A stretch of 64,000 bases of DNA. It comes from Hsuehochloa calcarea. Lineage: Eukaryota > Streptophyta > Magnoliopsida > Poales > Poaceae. The position numbers were made by a program, and so were the translations under genes. Below the pieces are notes generated by a model that did not search any database, had not been told where the DNA came from, and saw only the letters and a program-made list of their open reading frames with translations. This document shows positions 54,611 to 64,000 of this stretch, one piece after another. Numbering within the stretch: the first letter of the stretch is position 1; every line of letters starts with the position of its first letter. Location of the stretch: assembly GCA_036346395.1 (NCBI GenBank), contig CM070601.1:5649383-5713382 (forward strand), read 5' to 3'.

Positions 54611-57600
54611 ATGGAGGAGAGGGAGAAGGTCGTGTGCATGGCCAAGCTGGCCGAGCAGGCAGAGAGATACGATGGTATGGTGCGAGGGATCCCCTGGTTC
54701 GGTTGCGCCTTGCTTGTGTGCAGCGTGGTGCTTTTGCATTTTGGGGGATTGCTGATCCTTTCTATTCGGAGTATGGAAAGGAGTTTGGGGTCCTTGGTTC
54801 ATATGCTCATTTGGGATCTTTGCCATGTGATTATGTGTGTTTTTGCAGCAGTCTTTGCTCGCTTTCTTGAACAGTAACCTGCCGGCCATTGCGGCCATTT
54901 TGTTTCTTTCTTCTGGCCATGAGCAAAATGTCTGAATGTGCAGCAGTTTGACCGGAAAGGCTGCTTCTTCATGATTATTCTGAGCCAATTTCAGCAATTT
55001 CTTGGTGGTTTTGATTGTATCCCATAGTGCGGGATTCGATGTGTCCCGTTTTGATACAAATAAGATTGCTTTTTGTTGATGATTTTGGGTGCCAATCTTG
55101 TCAATTTTGAGTGGTTCTGACTGGTCTTGATTTTTTGCGGGACTTCTGATTAGTGTCTGCAGAGGGGAATCATGAGATCATGCATGTCTTGGCCTATTGG
55201 AACAGATTGTGGGGGCCAATTTTATCATTTGAGTGTCCCTGAGTTGCTTTCCACTGTTCCTGATTTTCCTCTGAGAAAAAAAAAACAAGGATCTTGGAAT
55301 CATGGATGATGCATTCGGTTCTAAAAATGTGTAAATATACCAGTGTATCTGTATCTGTTTCTTTATAACCTAACTGCACATGATCTATTGAACTCTACAA
55401 ATGTGTAATAAGTGGAGCGATGGATCCCACCATTTTTGTTTACATTGGTTAAAAGAGATTTATCAATGCTTAAAGTAGTGTACTAGTGTGGTCTGAGTAA
55501 GCATCCCTTTGCCAGAATCAGATAATTCTGGACTCTTTTGAATAGTTTTTGCCCATCTTTTGGAGCACAGTTTTCGGTAATTTGGTCGCAATTGGATGTT
55601 TATGTCTGTCAACTACAAAGTATGTCACTATGTTATTTTTTTTGAAGAATCACTGTGTTATGTAGGATTCTTTTACTTGGATCTTTGTCATTTATTGACC
55701 TTAGCATCTAAAGATCGATCATGGCATCCAAGTATAAAAGGTTTCTCCAATTTATAGACCACTTTCATAGTGCACCCAGTTCCTTTAATATACCAGATGA
55801 AGCCATGAAAGTTCTTGTAGTCTTCTACGCTTCCATATTCCATCTCAAAGTGGTAGACAACATGATCTCCCCTCTGTTTCCCGCGAGTCTTTGTTGCAGT
55901 GAACTTCCTAATGCTTCTGATTGGATAAGAGTTTTACCTTGTTTTTGGGCTAGACTTTTCCATTTTTCATCGGCCGAAAATAAAGGGGTGGAGTACACAT
56001 GAGGTGGATACCTTTTTTGCAGTAAATAAAAAGCATTCCAATTAATTTTGTCACAACGTTTGAAATGCTTGTACTGACCAAAAAAAAACAAGAAGTGAAT
56101 TCATGTGCTTACTTGGGTTGGAAAACACTTCTGCTTGAATTTGCTCCAGTCCGAGCAATATCTAACTTTCATGTAAGGTAGCGACTTAAGTTGTGCTTGT
56201 ATTAATTCAAGATTTATTGTTAGTCTTCATATAATATAAAATCAAATTTCAAAATGACAGAGAATGTGAATAGTTTGACATGGTGAGCTAACATCTTCTG
56301 ATAATGCTACCTTTTCTGTTGCAAAACCAATCCTTCATGTTTGCCCATGATTAGAATTTCTAAGGTGTACCGTGATTAATTATGTTCTATTTGGTTGCAC
56401 TTGTTTCCCTGAAGTTAGTCTTAACTCTTAATGCATGACTGTCCCTGCAGATATGGTAGAATTTATGAAGAAGCTAGCTAGGATGGATGTTGATATGAGT
56501 GCTGAAGAGAGACATCTATTTTCAGTCGGTTTTAAGAATACAATCGGTGCAAGGAGGGCATCATGGAGGATCCTTTCTTCACTTGAGCAAAAGGTGGCAA
56601 CTGGTGAGCAGGCTGGTGTGATGATAAATGGGTACAAAAAGAATGTAGAGGATGACATAAGGACAGTTTGCAATGAAATATTGTCAATCATCGCTATTCA
56701 TTGCCTTCCCTTGGCCAATTCGGTTGAAAATGTCGTGTTCTTTTATAAGATGTATGTACCATTCCATTTATTCAGTGCCTTCTTTCTCAATTGCGTTTTA
56801 CTTTTCTCATGTTGGCCCATTTTCTGATGATTACGTTTGGAGTTTATTCCCAATCAATAGCTCATTATCTTTCCAGGTAAATTTGATAATACAACGTTTC
56901 TTTCAAAAAGAATATGCAACTTTGGGCTAAAAATTTCCTTTGAAGAGCATTGATTTGATTCATCCTAAAGACTTTCTACTAAATCCTCTTCCTAAGCATT
57001 GCATGATTAAACATCTTGGTAAATAAATCCCAGAAGAAAAGGACAAACCTGTTCGATTATGATGTTTTTCTGACAAGTTGCGATGACAGTGTCACCAAAC
57101 AAATACTCATGATATTCGCGATTCTGGTTAGATTTGAACGTATGCAGATGGAGCAAGAATATGTTTTTTTGAGCGGATGGTATCATGTTTGGTACATGTC
57201 TTGTCTAGTTCTTTTGAACGGATGGTGTAAATGCTAAATAGTCCAGTGTCAAAATTAATAGAGGGAGGTAAGTAGGGGTGTATAGTCAGTTGGTTACTTG
57301 TTTCAGTTATTTTTGGTTTCTTTTCCAATTTTAACCAAATAAATAGACCAACAACATGGCTGAACATAGTGGACACTTGAACTAAATTCGGTTTTCATTT
57401 ATGTTGGTTTATTCTGTTGCTAAGATGAAAAGGATGCATACTAACAGGGCAAATGAAATACTTATATATTTCACGCCTCTGCGGATTGATCTATTTTTAG
57501 TACCGCTTTATTATGAACTATATCTGAGGGTAGACTCTTATGCAGTCTTGCTAAGTTGTTTTCCATTATAAAAAAAGGTGGGCGAAAATTTGTAACATGC

Positions 57601-59671
57601 TGTTCTATCTTTTTGGAAAGAGTATTATAGTTCTTTACTTCTTTAGGTTTCCAATTATCTTGCCCATTATTATTTTCTATACTGCAATATCGAAAGAATT
57701 GAATGGTTCTTCACTAGTTCTGAAGCTCTCCCTCAGTCCCTCATGTATCTGATAATGTAAGATGATGGTAGGAACTTTACATGCTCTATGTGTGGCCCTG
57801 TAATCCATTCGACAATAGGACTGTTTCTCCATCTTTTCCATTGATCGTCCCTTCTTCTATGCATTTGCATGTTCACATGATACGCTTACACCTTATCTGC
57901 TTTATACATGACTATTTTTTAAAATTATTACAGGAAAGGTGACTACTACCGTTACTTGGCTGAATTTAGCACTGAAACTGAAAAGAAGGCTGCTGCTGAC
58001 CAGTCACTTATGGCCTATCAGGTGTGAAAATTTTCAAACATCGTGCATAGGCTCAAATGGACTTCTGTTGTTAAACCTGTCCCTTCCCACCTTTGGCAAA
58101 CTAACAAATGTTTCTGCAGCACGCCATGGTTGTTGCCTCCAGTGAGCTTTCACCTGCCCACCAAATTAGGCTTGGTGTTGCCCTCAATTTCTCGGTCTTC
58201 TTTTATGAGATAATGAACTCTCGTGAGAGGTCATTCATCCTTAATGCCTTTCTCCCTTTTTATCGATATTTGGAATTTTAACATATTTATTGCTAATTCT
58301 TCGTGCTTCTTGTTTTGAAACATAGGCATACCTACCTACTTTATTTGGTAGGTTAAGTTTTATTTTTTTCAAATATAAATAAAAGTGTCACAGAGCATTT
58401 ACCAATTTGCGTAATTGAACCCTGCAAATGCAATATTCAATAGTCAAATGCTAACACTTTGACAGTCTGGCCCCATTGGTGGAGTTTTTCTGAATCTGCC
58501 CTTGTTTTTGAAAGAATAAATAGATGAAAGTTTGTTTTTGGTGATTCTGCATGTTGGGACCATGGCAGCTTTCACATCATCCGGTATGCTGGTTGGTACA
58601 AGCCACCAGTTTTCGAAAGCATCAAATAGTCAATGAGATTTCTTTGTCTCTCTCTCTCTCTCTTTTCAGAGCTTGCCAAGTGGCAAAACAAGCATTTGAT
58701 GAGGCTACTACTGAGATTAATTATGCTGGTGTGGAGGGTTACAAGGACAGCACACTTATGATGCAGCTTCTGAAGGACAACCTAGCATTGTGGACGTCAG
58801 AACTAACTGGAGGTAAAACCATTATAAGAAAAATACTTTCCAACAATCAACTAATGTCACCTTTCCGCTTTCTGGTTCAGACAAAATTTTTGATGTTGTA
58901 ACATCTTTTTATATGGTATTATTATGGAAGTATGATTTGTGATTCGGTAGATAGAACAAGTAGAGATTCTGCATATATGTCGTGGCTATTCCATCATAGT
59001 CTTTTGTTGCATAAGCTGTCAAATGTCTGGTGCAATACCACGCACTTGGATCCCCAATACGGAGGAATAGTAATACACAAGCGAATAGATGTGCACGTAG
59101 GCAGTTGTCACGACAAAACCCCCTCTGAATTACTACAGAAGATTTGATTAGGGGGTTACAAGGCATGAGAAACGACTAGTAATCAGTCCATAGTGACATA
59201 ACACGTATGCCAAGTGAACTGTGCGATGGATCCTTGATTATCTGAGAACCGATTATGCTTGCTTTGCTTTGTCATTCTGCCCAAACAAACTTACTTGTAA
59301 TAATGCTTACTGGGCCACCTTTGCATTTATATGATAACTTATGCAAGTAACAGAGATCCTAATAAATTGATTCAAGTTTGATGATCAGAGTAACTCAAAA
59401 GGTACAGATAATTTGTACTTCCTGAGATGGTGATGTAGATCCCATTTATTGCTATTCTGTCAAATATATTCACCAATCACCAATCACCAATCACCAACGC
59501 TAACATAGCTCTGCTATTCTTGGCTGACCTCTAAGTGCAAAATTGGTTATGGTCAATGCTTAGTCTTTTGACACTTACAAATTCTTCATGATAATTATGG
59601 CACCAAGTTTCTAGTTTATCCCTTGACAACCACAAATATGGTTCTTTATTTTGACAGGTGAAAAAGGATAG
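54611..59671 (+). CDS. 14-3-3 (GF14) protein, six coding exons, 239 aa, short tail
   Basis: Exons: 54611-54674, 56451-56751, 57934-58021, 58120-58229, 58670-58812, 59658-59671. All introns are GT-AG with consistent phases; the sum is 720 nt. 14-3-3 dimers bind phosphoserine/threonine motifs in signalling and metabolic proteins. Seen: N-terminal MAKLAEQAERYDDMVEFM, then NTIGARRASWRILSS with the pocket Lys50, Arg57 and Arg61, KGDYYRYLAEF with Arg128-Tyr129, RLGVALNFSVFFYEIMNS, and KDSTLMMQLLKDNLALWTS. The ligand pocket is thus complete, although the protein is more diverged than typical GF14 members (for example VGFKN for VAYKN). It ends SELTGGEKG, with almost no acidic tail; the next bases in another frame, joined to a later exon at 60435, would give a longer acidic tail (see findings). 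Rice has two divergent GF14 genes of this kind; which one this is cannot be told here. Confidence 0.92.
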
Positions 59672-60780
59672 CGACATCGATATGGAAGTAAGGTGTTTCT
59701 GCCTACGACATGCATGCATACCCTTCTCTTAGCAAAATTCTATGTGTTTGAAGGTTCTCAAGGTTGATGAAAAAAGTAAATAATCCAGCACAGAACATAC
59801 TACCATAGTAATTATGTTATAGTGATATTCCCAATTAAAAACCTGGATCTGGTATAACACTAAAACTTCCATTAACATCTGCAGTAAAAGCCTTGTAGCC
59901 TTGTCCTGTTGCACATCTGAAAAGTATCTGTTTATAGATGATAATTTTGAGCATGACATTCATTGGATAACTATTAAAACCACAAAGCATCAAAGTGAAG
60001 TACGATAATGGTTACTACTAAACACAGTGAATCGTTAAACAAGTCTTGTCCCACTGTTCTGTTGATGTACTTAACTGAAACACCTAGTGAACTCTCACAT
60101 ACAGGTAATATGCACTTTAACCAATGAGTTGAACTATTTAGCCAGTTTTCTGCGAGTCATGGTTTATCTCTAGACTGTAATATAGCTATGGGCAAGCAAA
60201 AGTAGTTACTGGCATATTTGTAGTACGATCATACTTGCTGATGCTTGCGTGCTAGACATAATATTTAGCAAGTTTTCTGCAAGCCATTGTTTATCTCTAA
60301 ACTGTAATATATCTATGGCCAAGCAAAAGTAGTTACTGGCAAATTACTAGTATGATCATACTATGCTGATGCTTGCATGCTAGACATAATATTGGTTCTG
60401 ACATTGTGCTGACACATTTTCGATGTTTTGGCAGGACTAATTGAATTGTGTTATCAAGGCCCCTAGCGTGCACGCGAAATAACAAAAACAACAATGTGAT
60501 GCCTTATGTTTTTCTGCAGCTTCTTTCTTTCTTTTTTTGGTCATCGCGTGGTGTGATCCTTAGATGACATTGGATTGGTAACCAGCCAGCTTTGGTGATA
60601 TTTTGAGAGCTTGGATACTGGTGATCACCCAGCTTCAGTGTTTTTGGTTTTGGTTTTCTTCGATGCTTGGCGAGAGCATCTTTTGTATACCGATGAGGCG
60701 ACGAACTGTATACCCTATCAATGACTAAAAACCGTCTCTTTTATCTATGAACATGTTCCAGTGACGCTGTTGGGTTCTAC
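59672..60780 (+). other. 3' untranslated region of the 14-3-3 gene with a late intron
   Basis: After the TAG, GATATGGAA is followed by GTAAGG (donor at 59687) and TTTTGGCAG is followed by GACTAATTG (acceptor at 60434), giving a likely intron 59687-60434. In that intron lies a 127-bp tandem duplication (60136-60392). The transcript end is probably 60730-60780, judged by composition only. Confidence 0.5.
60136..60392 (+). repeat. Tandem duplication, period about 127 bp
   Basis: AGTTTTCTGC(G/A)AG(T/C)CAT and AAGCAAAAGTAGTTACTGGCA occur in both units, which end GCTAGACATAATATT. The copies differ at several sites. Confidence 0.9.
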
Positions 60781-61694
60781 TGTTACAGTGAGTAGCTTCC
60801 AATTGCGCTCTGCAGAGCCCGAATGGGTAGCAAGCTGAGAGACAATATTTATATTCGCATGCATATCATGATCTTGTAGGTCTTAACAAGTATATTTAGA
60901 ACAGTGTTGTGAGCTTTGGGTAGTAGTAGTACTATCTATGTAACTTTTCCCCTGTATCAAGGTGCATTTTGTTAGAACCTCCTGCGTGAAGAAGATACAG
61001 TGGCTCATTAGCGGGAAAAGAAGAAGAGGAGGTAATCAAAAGAGGTAGGGTTGGGTTGGATCCCACTCGATCGGAGCACCCTCCGCCTCTATAGATCGAG
61101 ACGACACCACGTGTCCTCACTAGTCCCTCCCCCGCCCACGTCCATCCAGCATCGAAACCCAGTGCAGTAGGGCAGTGGGTGCGCGGCACGGACGGTGGGG
61201 GCGCGGCACGGAGGGTGCCGAGCGGTGAGGGCGCGGCAGGCTGTTGCTGTGCGCTAAGTGACATATGTCTGCCGGCATATCTGCAGTGATATTTTTGTTA
61301 TTTATTTCGGGAGGGGATTCGTTTTGTATTTTCAATTCCAAACAGAATTTCGTAACTTTTGCAAAGAGTTAGAGCTCTCTGCAATTGGTGAATGTTTACA
61401 AAATCTCCTATTTTGCGGTTACCCACAGTGAGGCTTTCTTACGGACAGGCCTTCCGCGCATGACATGGGGTGCGCTTGCTGTTTTGTCGTCTTGTCTGTG
61501 GTAATAAATCAAACCGAAGTATCTCGAAAAACAACAAAGCACCAAGTAAGACTACCCGTTTATTTCGCTTGTAAGACATTATGTCATGTGCTGTACTTTG
61601 CATTTATCTTTTTTTTTTTAAAAAAAAAAATGGTATCCAAAGTATACAAAGTTCGTCCTATTGTATCATTTTTTTTTCCTTTTGTCATATACAG
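60781..61694. other. Intergenic region
   Basis: A GC-rich patch (61060-61250) contains a GGGCGCGGCACGG phrase repeated about three times (61165-61235). No gene recognised. Confidence 0.4.
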
Positions 61695-62960
61695 ATGTTG
61701 TCAAATAGTGATGACAGCGGTGACTCAAATGATGAACATGCATTTAATCTAGAGATGGTGCGTCGACAATAAGTGGCGATGAGTAATCTAACTATTGTTG
61801 CATCTCTTGTGGAGAATTATTCCTCAACCTACCCAGAGAAGAATGAGACTGGGACTTCACGACTCAATGGAATGGGTTTCGTGATGGAGACTCTGGCCAC
61901 TCCTGGGAAAGCCACAACATGATTCGTATGAATGCATCAATTTTTCATAGTTTGCATGATCTTTTGGTGAGTACATACAACTTGAGATTAACTAACCATA
62001 TCAGTTCAAAGGAAGCACTAGCTATGTTCCTATACATATGTGGTGGTTGTGAGTCCAACCGAAGAGCTCAAAATCGGTTCAAGCATTCTGGTGAGGCAAT
62101 TTGCAGAAAGTTTGATGCGGTTTTGGAATGTGTGGTCAGCATGTATAGAGATTATGTCCAATCCAAGGACCCTAACTTCTATACTATTCATAGTTGAATT
62201 AGAAATGATCGGATGATGTGGCCACATTTCAAGGGTTGCATCAGAGCTCTCGATTCATATACTTGCAACCGTCCGCCCAGAAGATCAAGTTATATACATT
62301 GGTATATCAGGAAGTACAACTTAGAATGTGACGACGATATTTGATTTTGACATGCGTTTCACATATGCATCGATTGGTCAGACATGGGCTATGCATGATA
62401 CTAGTATGCTATATCATGCATTGGATATAGATAGAGATGTCTTTCCACATCCTCTCCGGGGTAATTTTCTTTCTTGCTAACATTTCACAACTTCTCCACT
62501 TATACTACTCATATGACTATTGCATCTTATGTTACATGGAAATATTATCTTGTCGATGCCGGTTATCCAAACCGGCCAGGGTACTTGGCACCATACAAGG
62601 GCCAAAGGTACCATGTTCCTGGTTTTCGGGGAGATCCTGCACAAGTGGTGAAAAAGAGAAATTCAACCAACTATACTCAAGTTATCATAATGTTGTTGAG
62701 CGATCTTTTGGTCTATGGAAGATGAAGTGTTGAATTTTGCTAAAGATGCCGAGCTTTCCCATGCAAAGCAAAAGATGATAGTAGCAGCAACCATGTGACT
62801 CCACAACTTCATCCGTGAGTATGCTACGACGGACATGCATTTTCATAGGTGTGATTGGAATCCAGATTATGTACCCACGATACCGTCAAGATATGCGAGA
62901 ACAAGAGCTTGGTTTGCGACGGAGACAACAAGAGCTCAGGAATAGTTGAGGCAAATGGGG
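61695..62960 (+). pseudogene. PIF/Harbinger-type transposase pseudogene
   Basis: From the ATG at 61695, pieces in shifting frames follow the DDE_Tnp_4 nuclease order: MNASIFHSLHDLLVSTYNLR, SSKEALAMFLYICGG, AQNRFKHSGEAICRKFD, MWPHFKGCIRALDSYTCNRP (the first catalytic Asp is kept but DGTH has become DSYT), DMRFTYASIGQ-like sequence near 62350, VDAGYPNRPGYLAPYKGQRY (second Asp), NVVERSFGLWKMK (Glu), and a C-terminal MIVAATM..HNFIR. At least four stops or frameshifts interrupt it. No MYB-like partner gene is nearby in the window. Terminal repeats were not identified. Confidence 0.85.
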
Positions 62961-63410
62961 AAAGTAAAACCCTAAGTTACTCCTTGGTGAATATTTATAG
63001 CCGCCGGTTTGAGTAAAAGATCGTGGGATGCTAACAGTTGCAAATCTCTTCGGAAGCCGTTCCCAACTGATAGAATTTGCAAGAGACGGTTGGCATTCCT
63101 TTTTCTGTCTATTCAGAAAAAAGAAGTTTTATTTTTTTACAACTCAAGTAAAAATACATTTCTTGACCAATTCAATTTCTGGTCAAAAGAAAAACCAGGT
63201 CGAAGATGCTTAATCTTCACCTGTATACCTACGACCTCTTTTCCAAGTAAGTCATTTTCACTTGAAGTTGGAGGGCTAGATGACGACGATCTAATAATCC
63301 TCAATTAATTAGGTTATTTATATGTAATATTATTATTATAGATAATAATATTGCTTATATAACTTTCAAAAGTATTCGATATTAACAATGAGGGAGATCA
63401 TACATACCTA
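62961..63410. other. Noncoding after the transposase remnant
   Basis: AT-rich; nothing recognised. Confidence 0.4.
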
Positions 63411-63577
63411 GTGGTCGTAAGTTATTCTACAACCATCCTGTATAGTCGTAAGTCTTACTACGATCATCCTATGGTCGTATGTTCTTCTACGACTACTTAT
63501 TGATCGTGAGTCCTGCTACGATCACCTCATGGTCATAAGTCTACGACCAGGTCAGCTATGACCACCCTATGGTCGAT
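63411..63577 (+). repeat. Tandem repeat, about 35-bp units
   Basis: Four to five units of the form TGGTCGTAAGTCTTACTACGATCATCCTA with changes (TGATCGTGAGTCCTGCTACGATCACCTCA and so on). The units contain GTCGTA and TACGA(C/T), which makes them partly self-complementary. Confidence 0.85.
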
Positions 63578-64000
63578 AAAGCCTATAGACATATGGGTCC
63601 AATCAACTAGGGATATTTATACACTGTGTTTAATACACGCAGTAGTAAGTATGTGTCGTTATTCCTGAGATAACTGCACATATTAAACCCCGTCACGACA
63701 TAACCGCAAGGCGGCGTGGGGTGTGTCTTTGGCAATAACCGCCTTTAAACATGCGCATTGCATCAAACGACAAGGTGCCTCTTGACGTGGAAAACTGCCA
63801 CCCCTTTATGCGCTATATAAAGAGAAGAGGATCAAGGGATTCGACATGCACAATGAAAGACAGAAGTCATCAAGTCCTATTTTTAGTGACTTCTTCCCGG
63901 CTGTAAACACAATCGATATAACAACATAGGAGTAGAGTTGTTATTCTATCAAGAGAAGGCCTGAACCTATATAAATTTTCCGTATCCTTTTCTGTGTGAT
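63578..64000 (+). mobile_element. Probable gypsy-type LTR fragment running off the right edge
   Basis: A TATA box (CGCTATATAAAGAG near 63813) is followed by a leader and the phrases ACATAGGAGTAGAG and CCTGAACCTATATAAATT. These are familiar from rice gypsy LTR ends (…AGGAGTAGGG…CTGAACCTGTATAAA…). The element would continue outside the window. The 63411-63577 repeat may be part of the same LTR. Confidence 0.55.

Noticed and set aside
54521..54997. 158-codon minus-strand frame
   Set aside because: Antisense to exon 1 and intron 1 of the 14-3-3 gene, no motif.
63411..63577. CRISPR-like direct repeats
   Set aside because: Units are contiguous and diverged, with no unique spacers; the window is a plant nuclear genome.

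Overview
The window reads as nuclear DNA of a grass, most likely rice (Oryza) or a close relative. The evidence is intron-rich genes with GT-AG junctions, GC-rich 5' exons, an intron-containing plant tRNA-Tyr, a BAHD acyltransferase of the cereal hydroxycinnamoyl-agmatine type, and dense nested transposons (copia, gypsy-type LTR, MULE, hAT, PIF/Harbinger, LINE). The species is inferred from general knowledge; no database search was possible.

Layout. (1) 1-5300: minus-strand 5' end of an unrecognised gene. It has a GC-rich leader exon near 4977-5225, twin G-boxes upstream, and a coding exon at 1-93. The long intron between them carries a 3-kb decayed copia element (1535-4507, 5-bp target duplication). 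(2) 5700-7223: 5' part of an element bearing a plant-mobile-domain (PMD) ORF. (3) 8179-18230: a 10-kb Mutator-like element with 86/87-bp terminal inverted repeats and a perfect 9-bp target duplication. It carries a frameshifted MuDR-type transposase and, downstream on the same strand, a PMD-domain gene. (4) 19731-23965: complete ten-exon SEC12-like WD40 membrane protein gene (plus). (5) 24000-31200: gene-poor, with a microsatellite, a perfect hairpin, tandem repeats and a 1.3-kb inverted-repeat element. (6) 31285-32424: intronless ATL-type RING-H2 E3 ligase gene (minus). (7) 33207-35875: a long-TIR element with a hAT MITE nested inside. (8) 37937-41507: probable large solo LTR. (9) 41885-46395: tandem duplication of a BAHD acyltransferase. 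Copy 1 is intact; copy 2 has five 1-bp deletions and a 4-bp deletion over its TATA-like motif. (10) 46930-49025: second, more decayed MULE transposase. (11) 49196-49283: tRNA-Tyr(GTA) with a 15-nt intron. (12) 50850-54285: LINE RNase H-like fragment and a small copia-derived LTR element. (13) 54611-59671: six-exon 14-3-3 gene with a shortened tail. (14) 61695-62960: PIF/Harbinger transposase pseudogene, then tandem repeats and the start of a gypsy-like LTR running off the window.

The host genes (SEC12-like ER-export factor, ATL ubiquitin ligase, BAHD N-acyltransferase, 14-3-3 adaptor) form no operon or obvious pathway; they are single genes separated by transposon debris. The nearest thing to a coherent system is the large MULE, which couples a transposase to a PMD protein. 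Two other places in the window (5700-7223 and 33207-35875) show parts of a similar promoter/AT-rich-intron architecture, one of them with a PMD fragment.
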